Below are positions 9,958-20,212 of a DNA stretch of 64,000 nucleotides, one piece after another (position 1 is the first letter of the stretch; each line of letters starts with the position of its first letter). Source of the stretch: Melitaea cinxia (lineage: Eukaryota; Arthropoda; Insecta; Lepidoptera; Nymphalidae); contig NC_059402.1 of the NCBI RefSeq assembly GCF_905220565.1, positions 16,555,501 to 16,619,500 of the forward strand, read 5' to 3'. The notes below the pieces were generated by a model. It saw only the letters and a list, made by a program, of their open reading frames with translations. It had not been told where the DNA came from and ran no database searches. Made by a program: the position numbers and the translations under genes.

Positions 9958-10965
9958 TTAAGATTTAGCTCTCTGATAGCCGAAAGCTTTGGCAGCTGTT
10001 TCCGTGAGAAGAGTTCTGACATTACTCCATTCGTCTTCGACGGTCGCATTTACATCCCAAGTTTCAGTCTCCTTACGTACCAAATCCTCAAAATCACGAA
10101 TCAAATCGTCATGCCTAGTTTTAGGAAGGTCTAATTTCTTCTTACCAGGTGGTTTGGACGAATGAATCTTTTTATGGATCAGGGCTACACGTGTTACTAC
10201 TAGGGAATGATCAGTGTCACATTCAGCGCTGTGGAATGTACGCGTGTGAATGGTTTTACGGAGGTCTTTTCTTCTGGTGAGGACTAGGTCTAGCTGGTGC
10301 CAGTGACCAGAGCGAGGGTGCTTCCAGGACACCCTACGCATAGGCTTACCCTTGAAGAAAGTATTGGTCACACACAGCAATTGGCTCGAGCAGAACTCAA
10401 GTAAACGTTGTCCGTTCTCGTTGAGTTTTCCAATGCCGTGGGGACCCACACAATCGGGCCAAGCAGAGCTGTCCTGGCCGACCCGGGCGTTAAAGTCACC
10501 CAAGATGTAAAGCCTGTCACTAGAACTTACGCCACGTACCGTCTCAGTGAGTTGGTCGTAAAATTGGTCTTTGGCTTCGTCAGGTGAAACTAGTGTTGGG
10601 GCATATGCGGAAATAAAAGTAACAAAGCCGCAGTTGCTTCGCATCCTCAACACCATAATGCGCTCCGAAATTCCTCGAGGAGTTTCGATTGCGGAAAGGA
10701 GATCATTGCGGATTGCGAAACCAACGCCATGCTCACGTTCGGCAGCAGAGTCCTTTCCCTTCCAGAAAAATGTATATGAGGCCTCGCATATTGAGCCTTC
10801 GTCCGGTAATCTGGTCTCTTGCAGTGCGGAAACCGCTATGTTGAGTCTTTTGAGCTCGACATCGATTAAGGCAGTTTTGCGCAGGTCGTCAGCGCCATTT
10901 GAGCTTCCATTGGTGTCCGGGAAGCCTGTCCTCATCGTACGGACATTCCATGTCGATAAACGCAT
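9958..10965 (-). CDS. LINE apurinic-type endonuclease (upstream part of split ORF)
   Basis: 335 residues of the exonuclease/endonuclease/phosphatase fold that nicks target DNA for LINE insertion. Seen in order: 'STWNVRTM' at the start, 'ALQETRLPDEG' (the catalytic glutamate block), 'ISAYAPT', 'ILGDFNARVG' (metal-binding D and N), 'HWHQLDLVLT' and 'ECDTDHSLVV' (the terminal DH pair). All the core motifs are present. The frame ends at a TAA replacing what is most simply a lysine or glutamine codon, one base change away, and continues in phase into the RT. Upstream of the ATG at 10965 the frame stays open for 33 codons to a stop at 11065-11067 without another ATG. Nearest annotated relatives are often called 'craniofacial development protein 2-like', a misnomer for RTE endonucleases. 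Confidence 0.85.
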   Translation of the reverse strand: MRLSTWNVRTMRTGFPDTNGSSNGADDLRKTALIDVELKRLNIAVSALQETRLPDEGSICEASYTFFWKGKDSAAEREHGVGFAIRNDLLSAIETPRGISERIMVLRMRSNCGFVTFISAYAPTLVSPDEAKDQFYDQLTETVRGVSSSDRLYILGDFNARVGQDSSAWPDCVGPHGIGKLNENGQRLLEFCSSQLLCVTNTFFKGKPMRRVSWKHPRSGHWHQLDLVLTRRKDLRKTIHTRTFHSAECDTDHSLVVTRVALIHKKIHSSKPPGKKKLDLPKTRHDDLIRDFEDLVRKETETWDVNATVEDEWSNVRTLLTETAAKAFGYQRAKS

Positions 10966-11540
10966 GAAAAGTGGGTTTTTGGTGTGTATTTTTAATTGCT
11001 GCTTAGATCCAGGTGTGGTTGGTAACGACGTGAACTTTCTAGATTTACTAGTGCTTCCTACACCCTAAAGAAGCAAATCCACGACGAGGCGGATCGGTAC
11101 CTAATTGGCCGGGGGCTGCCCGGTTTAAGCGGGCGGTAACCGATCAATGGGTCTTCGATGAACCCTCCCACTGACGAGAGTGACCCCTGGCGCCCGCACT
11201 TGACGCCTATTATATGCGGACTTATAACCGGTCACTGCCACTCCCCGTGTTGTTTTCCACGCAGCAGCGCTGTCGTGGGCAGAGTGACCTCTCCACAGAC
11301 ACTGCGTCGCCTGGGACACAGATTAAGGAAAACGCAGGGTTGCCCAAGACCCACGCCCACCCTCTCGACCTAGCTGACTTAATCCGCAGGAACGGCAAGC
11401 CGATACGTGCGGAGCCAGTTCGGTTGCAGGAATCAGCTGCGAGAACGCCTAACGGAGACTCTTTCCGGGTTTAATAACGGAATTTTCCATTTCCTGGATG
11501 GTGAATAACTACGCAAACTAGAAGGTCTAGTTTGAGTTCC

Positions 11541-11615
11541 CTTAGTCGCCTTTTACGACTCCCTGGGAAGAAATGGGGTGGTACTATTCTTTTGAACCGG
11601 AAACCACACGGCCAA
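11541..11615 (-). repeat. Head sequence shared by this LINE and element R
   Basis: In the minus sense: 'ccgtgtggtttccgg', 'accaccccatttcttccc', 'gtcgtaaaaggcgactaag'. Element R copies open with 'tgtgtggctacgg', 'gccaccccctctcttccc', 'gtcgtaagaggcgactaag'. The order and spacing are the same, so the short element took, or shares, its 5' end with a LINE of this type. Confidence 0.75.
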
Positions 11616-11616
11616 T

Positions 11617-11672
11617 ATATTATGTATATATATAATATATTATGTATATACATATATATACATAATATAATA
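11617..11672. repeat. TA-rich imperfect palindromic repeat
   Basis: Alternating 'tatattatgtatata' and its reverse complement; low-complexity sequence between the LINE head and element C. Confidence 0.7.
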
Positions 11673-11684
11673 ACTAATAATTGT

Positions 11685-12232
11685 GTTTGCTCGCAAACGA
11701 AAAAAAAACCGACTTCAATTACATCGACGAGTAATACAACGTAGATCGACGAAAAAATAGTCAAGTAACTACGCGTTATCAAAGATTACTCAAAAAGTAG
11801 TTATCCCAGTAAAAAGTTATTGCGGATTTTCAAGAGTTTCCCTCGATTTCTCTAGGATCCCATCATCAGATCCTGGTTTCCACGGTTCCTGGTTAAAACA
11901 ACTAGGGATACTAAACAAACAAACTAGGGATATCCCCTTTCCAACAAAAAAAAATTTATCAAAATCGGTACATCCAGTAGAAAGTTATGCGGTATAATAC
12001 AACGTAGGTCGACGAAAAAAGCGTCAAGTAAAAACGCATTATTAGATATAACTCAAAAAGTAGTTGTTAGATCTCAAATAAATTTAAATGGGACCAATTG
12101 GCACACACCACCTTTCGATTAAAACAAAATTTGTCGAAATCGGTCGACCCGGTCAAAAGTTCTGATGTAACATACATAAAAAAAAAATACAGTCGAATTG
12201 AGAACCTCCTCCTTTTTTGGAAGTCGGTTAAA
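11685..12232. mobile_element. Element C (inverted-repeat MITE-like), long copy
   Basis: Opens 'aaaccgacttcaattacat' (11706) and closes 'ggaagtcggtta' (12230), so the ends AACCGACTT are inverted. Outside the left end lies the family flank 'ttgtgtttgctcgcaaacg'. Interior landmarks 'tcatcagatcctgg' and 'tcaaaatcggtacatcc' are shared with other copies. The middle carries a partial duplication: 'aatacaacgtag.tcgacg' occurs twice. No coding capacity, so it would need a transposase from elsewhere. Confidence 0.7.
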
Positions 12233-12367
12233 AATATTATTAAAAGGAGTCCCTTTAGGCAAGGTTCCGAAGATACTGGCAGCGTTCCCTCTTTGAATAG
12301 CTAGACTAATTCTTTGTCCGAAGTAGCTGCCAGCTCTTCGGTCTCCTGTGACGTCGAATAGCCTTTT
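12231..12367 (-). mobile_element. 5'-truncated copy of the RLE LINE (3' end only)
   Basis: Reverse complement of about 5416-5550 with roughly two mismatches over 136 bases. It stops right at the LINE's stop codon on one side and abuts the end of element C on the other. It proves that the LINE family has moved and gives its 3' terminus. Confidence 0.9.
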
Positions 12368-12443
12368 TGCTATATATAAACTAAAATATTAAAACTTACT
12401 CTATTGAAATAGTAGAGTCGTATCATGCTAATACTTTTAGCCT

Positions 12444-12772
12444 AAGCGCGCACTGGCGGCCTGGCCGCAGCGGCCGAGCCGCGGCGGCCACTGAAATGTA
12501 TGTACATCGTATCATAGAGCGCGCACTTGCACGAGATCATTGCGGCGTACCTGCGGCCAGCCGGCCGCCGCGGCCATCGAGATTCGAAGAATTGTACGAT
12601 CGTGCGCTAGTATGCGCGCACTGGTCGCCGCGGATAGATGTTTTACTGTTTACGGAGTGTTCAAATTATATCGTTATGGGCTATGGCTTGGGAGCGACGC
12701 TTGCGGCTGGTCGCGACACTCGCGGCCTGGTCGCAATACTGGCCGCTGTGGCCTGGCCGCCAGTGCGCGCTT
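12444..12772. mobile_element. CpG-rich inverted-repeat DNA transposon (MITE), 329 bp
   Basis: The two ends are inverted copies of about 32 bases with two mismatches (left 'aagcgcgcactggcggcc', right ending 'ggccgccagtgcgcgctt'). It is flanked by AGCCT at 12439-12443 and 12773-12777; the duplication can be read as 5-7 bases. 'gcgcgcact' recurs inside near 12523 and 12617, as subterminal repeats do in DNA transposons. It is an island of high GC and CpG in AT-rich DNA. Two short frames across it are not genes. Superfamily (hAT, Transib or other) not decided. Confidence 0.75.
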
Positions 12773-12777
12773 AGCCT

Positions 12778-13084
12778 TAATTAATTATTTTCTTAATTGA
12801 CAGGTCGACGTTGAAAATTATTTTTACAGAACATTTTTTATTTATTAGGTAAGATGAAATAATATCAAATGGGAGTATTTTAATATTTTCTCGAGAGCCT
12901 GAGAAACACGAAACATCATTTCGCTTATTATAAAGTCTCGAGCGTTTAAAGAGAATTAAATATTAAAATTTGTTTCGATATTATTTTTAGTTTCTCATTT
13001 ACTTTGATGGCTTGTCATAGAAACGACAGATTGTTAATCCGTCTGCTTATTATTTATTTAATGGCAGACAAAATATTTTAGTCT
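12778..13084. other. No gene seen
   Basis: AT-rich DNA, nothing recognised. Confidence 0.4.
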
Positions 13085-13362
13085 TCAAATAAATAAAATT
13101 GGAGTGTCTGTTAGTAATATTAAAAAAATTCGCTTTTTACTAAATGCATATGGATGATCATGATACATATACCAAAATGACATTTTTTTACAATTTTTGT
13201 TTGTCTGTTTGTTTGACGGGACTTTTACTAGCACATAGCTGATGTATTATAATAAGAAGTACCTTAGGCTAATTTTATTTCAGAAATTTATTTATTTTGT
13301 AACTCTGCTGACTGAATTTTTTTAATTCCACGCGGACGTAGTCGCGAATATAGCTAGTTTAA
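13085..13362 (+). mobile_element. Helitron-like non-autonomous element
   Basis: Begins 'tcaaataaataaaattgga' and ends 'cgtagtcgcgaatatagctag', i.e. TC at the 5' end and CTAG at the 3' end, as Helitrons have. Landmarks 'cgctttttactaaatgcata' and 'tagctgatgta' are shared with 54221-54525 (+) and 50953-51290 (-). Confidence 0.7.
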
Positions 13363-13365
13363 ATA

Positions 13366-14080
13366 TATTTCTATGCCTCTCTCTCGTGAACTAAGTGGGC
13401 TAGGTTCAATTGGAGTATCTCCTTTTGTAGAGTAAAACATTTTCTTTCAATATTCATTTGTGTTTCTTTGGTAAACATTTATTTTTAAAGGCAGTTTAAG
13501 AAGAAAAAAAAATGACGTTTTCAAAGTTTTCACAATTAAGTGCTACTTCAGAATTATTTTTTAAGTTCAAAAGAATATAACTCTAGATAATAATAATAGT
13601 AATACAACACACAAATTTTAACAATATACTTTATCATATTCGTTATTATTACATCATTATTCGCGAATAATGTACTGAAATCTAATTGGGTAATTCAATA
13701 AAATCGCCTAAAGCATGAAAAATAGTACCTCTCTTTACCCTTTACCCTTAATTTTTATTTGTTGTAAATGATATTTATTTTGACGTTCGTTAAGTGCGTG
13801 TATCCACCTTATGGCGAAATAAATATTTTAATTTCATTTTATTCGAATCATTACTGGTATTAATATTAATATATTGGTTAAGAGGTATAACGTAACAAAC
13901 ATCTATTTTTACGAAGTTTTTAACATAGTTATATAACTTTGCAAAAAAATATTTCCGTAACTATAGCAGATAGAATAACGGGAATCAGACCGAAAAGTTC
14001 GTCATTTTTTTCTGATAATTAAACTCGACTTACACCTCTTATCACATGAGGCACAGATTTTCTCATAAAAATACTAGCTG
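13366..14080. other. No gene seen
   Basis: AT-rich DNA without a credible gene; nothing shared with the rest of the window was recognised. Confidence 0.4.
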
Positions 14081-14389
14081 ACCCCGCAAACGTTGTCTTG
14101 CTATATATTTTATTAGCCTTCTCAATCTCCCTCCCTTATAACTTAGTGGAATGAAAAATAGATGTTGGCCGATTCTCAGACCTACCCGATATGCACACAA
14201 AATTTCATAATATTTTATTACCCCCCCTACCCCCCCCCCCCCTCCCTTATAACTTTGGGGTATGAAAAATAAATATTGTTCGATTCTTAGACCTACCCGA
14301 TATGCACACAAAATTTCACGAGAATCGGTCAAGCCGTTTTGGAGGAGTTTAACTACAAACACCGCGACACGAGAATTTTATATATTAGA
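14081..14389 (-). mobile_element. Helitron-like element, with internal duplication and poly-C
   Basis: In the minus sense it opens 'tctaatatataaaattctcg' and ends 'ggggtcagctag'. The core segment 'gattcttagacctacccgat' occurs twice (about 14172 and 14281), so about 110 bases were duplicated. A run of C broken by T and A lies between the two (about 14221-14245). Related copies: 16943-17150 and 30900-31187. Confidence 0.75.
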
Positions 14390-14390
14390 A

Positions 14391-15925
14391 ATGAAATGGG
14401 AAAAACTTGGCATATTTTTAATCTCAGATGCAATTTATTGAAAATGAAGAGTGTTGATACGTACGATTTGTTTTTTTTTTTGAAAAGTGAGTTGTATGTA
14501 GAGAAGAACGATAGGGTGTAAAAAGTTGCGTTACGACTTATAGAAGCGAAGCAGTAACCATAAACGCCCGTCGACATGACGTATCAAAACTCAGCACTCT
14601 CTATAATGGACTACAGGAAAAATCGAGATAAAGTGAACCTTTCCTTACCCTGAAAGTGTTAAAGCCTTGATATAACCGTAATAAATCCTCTTTTTTACGA
14701 TGAACTCAATTAGGTTTACTATCCATATGTCAGTTATCCCTAAAATTCAAATTACGCTCATACACTTTTACCTCAAACTGAATTATTGTGAAAATGATTT
14801 ATAATTAAAAAAATAAATGTTTGAAATAAATTCGTTAAGTTTTATAGATCTCTATAGGGCTTTATAAATTACAGTACGACAACATAAGGTCGAATTTAAC
14901 CTTTTTTGTCGTATAAGATTGTGATCGTGGCCATACGCGAATTACTTATATATGGTGTACGCAAATTTCACTCACTATAGTGGAGACAAACTACACTGAA
15001 AGACATACCGTGACTATGGTTGCTGTATAGTATCCGAAACGTATGGCATCTATATAACGCGATAAAATCCGAAAAAGCTGTTTCATTATAATAAAATACC
15101 ATTTTTAACAAGTAGACGAACAGCTTGGATTCAATTCTACTATTTATAGTTATTAGAAATAGCGAAACTTGTTCTTAAGGCACTACTAAGTCTTCTATTG
15201 AAATGTTATTATGACATTAATTAAAATATCTTTAATTATAGTATTAGATATTAAACCAAAGTACTCGAACAAGTAAGATTCAGCTTTCAAATATTCCTAA
15301 ATAAAAAATAATATTCAAGTGCTTTTTAGCTAAGCGAGTAATGAATAGCTGTCCTTAAAAAAACGCTCAAATTCGTTTTGACAACCCTTCGGTGTAATAA
15401 ACGAATTTAATTAAAAGTTTGTTTTGAATTCGAATTGTTTTTGTAAAATTAAACAAGGGCAATTCATTTAAGACGTTTAGAGACGGAGATTTGTAAATTG
15501 CTATGATCCAGTTATTTTCCACTACTCGATGAGGGTTGCAACTGTAGACAAAATATACTCAATAAAAATCACAACGATACATTGTTCCATAAAACTTACT
15601 AGCAAAGTCCACTAAACAAAATAGGTTATATAGGTGAGCTGTACTATACATAGTATTTATTATAAAGGTGACGAAGCATTTGTCTTATGATTTTCAATTA
15701 AGATCTCGCAAGAAGGATTGTAATTTCTTTTACTGAATATTAAAAATATATTAGTGGCTAGAGGTATAACGTCATTCGTGACCACACACGTTCTGCTTCG
15801 TCTTTCTTAACAAAGGACCCGTAACAAATTCCGTGTTTAAAATAATTTAAACCTAGCTAACACAATTGGGTTGTGTTAGGAGATACTATAACAGTTTATT
15901 TGGTCAAATTTTATTTGCTCAAAAA
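14391..15925. other. Long AT-rich stretch, no gene seen
   Basis: About 1.5 kb without a coding frame, tRNA-like sequence or recognisable mobile element. It could be intergenic or intronic host DNA, or very old repeats. Confidence 0.4.
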
Positions 15926-15929
15926 CTCA

Positions 15930-16205
15930 ACCGAGGTAGGGGCACAGCGGGAAACTTCCTGCTCAAAATATGGAGCAGCCGACTGGAGAAATACCTCGAC
16001 CTTACGGAAGATCATAGCTAAGTAATACTATTTTCAAGCATTGTTGTATTCCTGTTGCTGAGTAAGGTGACCAGAGCTCCTGGAGGGATTGGGGATTGGG
16101 TCGGCAATGCGCTTGCGATGCTTCTGTTGTTGCGACGTCTATAAGCTACGGTAACGCTTACCATCAGGTGAGGTGTACGCTTGTTTACCAACATACTTAT
16201 AGATA
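15930..16205 (+). mobile_element. Element G (about 280 bp retroposon or LINE 3' end)
   Basis: Starts 'gaggtaggggcacagcgg', then 'cctgctcaaaatatggagc', 'aatacctcgaccttac', 'aaggtgaccagagctcc', and ends with the hairpin-forming 'gcttaccatcaggtgag' and 'acgcttgttt'. Seen in at least seven other places here. The end hairpin and A-rich tail suggest mobilisation by a LINE, but no coding part is attached. Confidence 0.75.
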
Positions 16206-16237
16206 TAACTAAACAAATGTTGTTTATGTTAATAACC

Positions 16238-16540
16238 TTCAGCCTGTAATATCCCACTACTTGGCATAGGTCTCTTTCCCCATATAGGGGAAGGATCAGA
16301 GCTTAATCCACCACGCTGCTCCACTGCGGGTTGGCGGATTATTACCCGCTATGAGTAACGATCGCTATCAGGTGTACATGATAACAAACGGGACCGACGC
16401 GTTAACGTGCTCTCCGAGGAACGGTGGGAAGACCCACAAGGACTCCACAAACACCCAGACCACCAGTTGTTTATGTCCGGGGATCAAACCCGCAACTGCT
16501 AGCGAAATAGTCAGTGCTGCGACTGCTGTGCCAACGCGTC
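16238..16540 (-). mobile_element. tRNA-derived SINE (SINE-A)
   Basis: On the + strand it starts with the family tail ('gcctgtaatatcccactac') and ends with the inverted tRNA head (box B on minus: 'gggtttgatcccc'). The body carries the family's 'aacgtgctctccgagg'. A 97-codon frame across it is not a gene. Confidence 0.75.
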
Positions 16541-16942
16541 GTCGAACAGTCGCAACGCTAGAGTTTGCTTACACCTTGTATCGTGTAGTCATCTCTATAC
16601 GGGTAGATAATATCACGGCATTTCTGTATATTAAACAAAAATAAGCTCCCGTCGATAATCAAAATAAGCCACGAAATTAAAATCGTATAATTTACAAAGT
16701 AGAGCATTGTTATTTTGACGTGGAGGCTTCTAGAATGTGTTTTTAATTAACCTTACGTAGAGCTATAAAGAGAAACGTTTAATCTTATAACTTTTTTCAT
16801 TCTATACAAGCTTCTGCACTCTTCTTGTTTGACTTAGTTTTAAATGAAAATATTGTCTCTTAGATAAAGTACTTTTTTTGGTTTAACAAACATGTAAGTT
16901 TCTATTAGCATAATTATTGTCCATAGCGTATTATACTAACTA

Positions 16943-17150
16943 CTAGCTGACCCCGCAAACGTTGTTTTGCGATATATATTTTTAACCCCCTTTAATCTTC
17001 CCCCCCCTTTATATTTTAGGGGTATGAAAAATAGATGTTGGCCAATTCTCAGACCTACCCAATATGCACACAAAATTTTATAAAAATCGTTCCAGCCGTT
17101 TCGGAGGAGTATTTTAACTAACATTGTGAAACGAGAATTTTATATATAAG
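16943..17150 (-). mobile_element. Helitron-like element (same family as 14081-14389)
   Basis: On + it runs from 'ctagctgaccccgcaaacg' to 'gagaattttatatataag'; the sense strand is minus. It has a single unduplicated core. Confidence 0.75.
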
Positions 17151-17585
17151 TAAATATAATGACAAACACTTATACCTATATGATCAAACAGAAACCAAAC
17201 GTTTTTGTCGACGGTTATAAAAAAAGAATGCCATCCATAAACATTCGTGAGAGAAAAAATGGATTCCGAAAAATGGATTCCGAAAAAATATTCGGACCCA
17301 CGATTATATGAAACCCTTGTAAACAGGTGTAACGGCAAAATGCTTCGAAGGGAAAAGTTGATATGATTATGTCAAAGGGACTGGCGTATATTTAGCCACC
17401 TGGGTATTTTGTAAACATTAATTAAGCCCATTATTCCTCAGCTCGGAAGGTAAAGAATTTAATGTTTGAGTTCTTATTGAAATTTCGCTTTATTAGTAGT
17501 TTATATTTACGTACCTGGTATAGGCTTTTGAAAGGTAATTTTAAAACAATACTTTTAAACAAAATATAGCAATTTTAAATTTGAC
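17151..17585. other. No gene seen
   Basis: AT-rich. The only oddity is a direct repeat 'aaaatggattccgaaaaa' at about 17255-17288. Confidence 0.4.
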
Positions 17586-17589
17586 TAGC

Positions 17590-17800
17590 TAGGCCCTGCG
17601 GTTTGATTCCCGCTCGAGTCTGGGTATAATATTTGTACTTATATATTTTTCAAAAAAAATCTTTTTGGTTAGTAGTAGTAGAAAGTCGGCTGTTATCTAT
17701 ACCTAAGCGGTATGTTGCTTATCATAGGAGCAGATGATTGTGTGTGTGCTATAAGATATTAATTAATTTATTTATTTAAATATGTTTTTGAGAGTTTTGT
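17590..17800 (+). mobile_element. tRNA-derived SINE (SINE-B), 5' truncated
   Basis: Begins inside the tRNA head ('ggtttgattcccgctcgag'), then 'tctgggtataatatttgta' and the family middle 'gagcagatgattgtgtgtg'. Box A is missing. Confidence 0.65.
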
Positions 17801-17889
17801 TAAGAAATATAATATGTAGTCGACATATAAGGGATATAATAAAATGATTGAGCACATGATTACTGAAAACTGTATTCATACCTACTAGT

Positions 17890-18062
17890 TTTAAACACGT
17901 CAAAAAAAGGAGGAGGTTACTCAATTCGACCGTATCTGATTTTGCGTATTTACTTGACTCTTTTTTCGTCTACCTACGTTATATTACTTGTCGATATAAT
18001 TGAAGTCGGTTTTTCTTCGTTTGCCTGCAAACACAATTATTAAATTAATGATCAGGAACTTG
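17890..18062. mobile_element. Element C, internally deleted copy
   Basis: Has both end regions ('aaaggaggaggttactcaa' and 'ttgaagtcggtttttcttcg' with the flank 'gcctgcaaacacaatta') but joins them directly, losing most of the interior. Confidence 0.7.
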
Positions 18063-18300
18063 AACTTCAATCCCAGTTAAGGATAAATGTCTGTAAAAGC
18101 CATAAAGATATTATATCGTTCGGTATTTGTATTTGTAATGTGTATTTTCTAAGCATTGACGTTTCAAGTGTGGCTGTTAAATAAAAGCCTTTATTTGATA
18201 TAATAGTAATAATATTAAGTTAATAATTTGTACGGGTTAACGCACATTGAGCAATATAATTGTCTTGCAAACTAATCTCCTCTTCAATTTAGCTTATTTA

Positions 18301-18690
18301 CTAGCGACCCACCCCGGCTTCGCACGGGTGCAATGCTGATACTAAATATACTGCAGAATGTCTTTATTTATAGTGTGAAGCTAGCTTATAGCATGGTTAT
18401 TAACATAATAACAACAACATTCAAATATGCGTCGTTAGATTACACGTTGTTACAGAATGCGTTGAAGAAATAAAGGTGCACTGCTCGTTCCCCGTAGGTG
18501 ATAACATGATAATATGTAGCCCATATGCTGACCTGACTTCTTAATAATATTCGTGCCAAATTTGAAGTAAATCCATGCAGTACTTTTTGAGTTTATCCCG
18601 GACATACATACAGACAAACAGAAAAACAGACAAAAATTCTAAAAACTATATTTTTGGCTTCGGTGTCGATTATAGATCACACCCCAAATA
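18301..18690 (-). mobile_element. Helitron-like element
   Basis: On + it starts 'ctagcgacccaccccggc' followed by 'ttcgcacgggtgcaatgc', the 3' end (CTAG) of a minus-sense Helitron. The body has 'cagacaaacagaaaaacag'. The start motif is shared with 26860-27455 and, inverted, with the end at 33503-33506. Confidence 0.65.
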
Positions 18691-19525
18691 TTCTTTTAAA
18701 AAAATATTTAATGTACAGTTTTGACTTTCCTACCATTTTATTATATGTATAGATAGATAACGAAATAGATATATAACGCAGCGAGTGAGGTTTGTACTTC
18801 TGCCTATATATACTCAAAATAATCTTAATAAACTTAGTGTTAGATCGACTTTCATTGGGTTTGGTTTCCCTCATAACCTTCCCTCACATGTCGTCTCTCA
18901 CCCACACAGAAACTGTACCATACAATCTTATATCAATTAAGACATAATTTTCCAGGTTAAATATAAAATTGGAATAAGTCAAGTTCGTGTTAGACTTATC
19001 TCCAAAAAAAAATTAATTATTTTAAGTGTAACAATAAACAGAGCTACTTTCAACAGATATCAAAAGTAATAACTTCAGAACAATGTCTCATAAATAAAAT
19101 CTCTAGATTTTTTCATCTAGAAAATTGGTCAATTAAGAGATCATTAAAAGGGCAAAGTTCTCCTAATTATATATTTGTCGACTGTCATTTTGGTGAACGA
19201 AGGCAAATCGTATTGGCTTCATTTTTTTTAAAGATTTGAACCCAATTTGCAAGGGTCCATAAAACTGTCACGACCCTTTGTATATAAATTAGTAAACCAA
19301 CCCTCAATTTATTCCGGTCGAGATGATATAATTTAAAAGAAGAGATTTTTTTCCAAGTTCCGATTTATCAATGAATGTTGGCAAATGACATTTTCTCAAA
19401 TTAAATAGCGTTCAGAAATACAATTATGTTAATTATTGATCTAAATAAGTAAATATTGTAATTTTTGGAATTTTTCTGATATCTACTAATATTTTTATTT
19501 TTATTCTGTTCTTATAACCGCATTT
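18691..19525. other. No gene seen
   Basis: AT-rich DNA with only small incidental frames. Confidence 0.4.
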
Positions 19526-19526
19526 A

Positions 19527-19850
19527 CGGCAGTAAAGAATTTAGCCACCCCCTCTCTTCCCGTGGGTGTCGTAACAGGCGACTATGGGATAACACAGTCA
19601 CAGTTCCACTACCAACTTGGAAATTATAAAGCCGACCGATGGCGGGATAGCCATCCAACTACTGGCATTGAAATGCGCAGACCAAGGACTGGCAGCAGCG
19701 TCAGCAAAGCCCTGCGGCCACCAACCCGCCTGCTCAGCGTGGTGACTATGGGCTACACACATGAGTTCACGCCATTTTTGGCGCGAAATTGTGGACGGCT
19801 ATGTCCAGCAGTTGACTGCAATAGGCTGAAATGATGAAAATGATTATGTA
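19527..19850 (+). mobile_element. Element R, sense orientation
   Basis: Head 'gccaccccctctcttccc', middle 'aagactggcagcagcgtc'-like sequence, tail 'gtccagcagttgactgcaat' then 'aggctgaaatgatgaaaatg'. The trinucleotide tail confirms plus sense. A 90-codon frame is fortuitous. Confidence 0.75.
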
Positions 19851-20212
19851 TAATAAAATGGGTATTTTAGAGCCTATAGATCTTAGTTATAAATAAAAAA
19901 AAGAAAAAAACAAGCTATAAGTGTGATTAGCGATGCTTACAACGACCTAAAGTTGTTTCAAGGAGAAGAATTACAGATATCTAGTAAAGCAATCTTTTCG
20001 ACTATAGTTTTTTTTTTTCATTATAAAAACAACATCCACGATCTCTTACTAGCCCATGCCAATTGTATGCCATATTTTTTTTTCTATCAGCGTGCGATAT
20101 TTGTTTTACAAGAGCTTAACTTCAAGGTTTGTTCTTGTAAAATTAATCATCGGTCTCGAGCTGCTTGCTAGCTGGTTAAATTATTTTTGAGTTTTGGCAT
20201 TAAAGTTGTAGA
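19851..20212. other. No gene seen
   Basis: AT-rich; an 82-codon frame here has no recognisable domain. Confidence 0.35.

Larger units (their letters stand above)
7709..11618 (-). mobile_element. APE-type non-LTR retrotransposon (RTE-like), one nonsense break
   Basis: About 3.9 kb LINE in minus orientation: a 5' untranslated region of roughly 550-650 bases (about 10966-11618) with a GC-rich middle, the endonuclease part (9958-10965), the reverse transcriptase part (7795-9921), a 3' UTR of about 35 bases and a TA tail. Its 5' end reads 'ccgtgtggtttccgg' and then 'gtcgtaaaaggcgactaag', a head closely similar to that of element R. The ORF is continuous except for one in-frame TAA at 9958-9960. 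Clade is inferred as RTE-like from the motif 'WNVRTM' and general layout, not proven. Confidence 0.8.
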
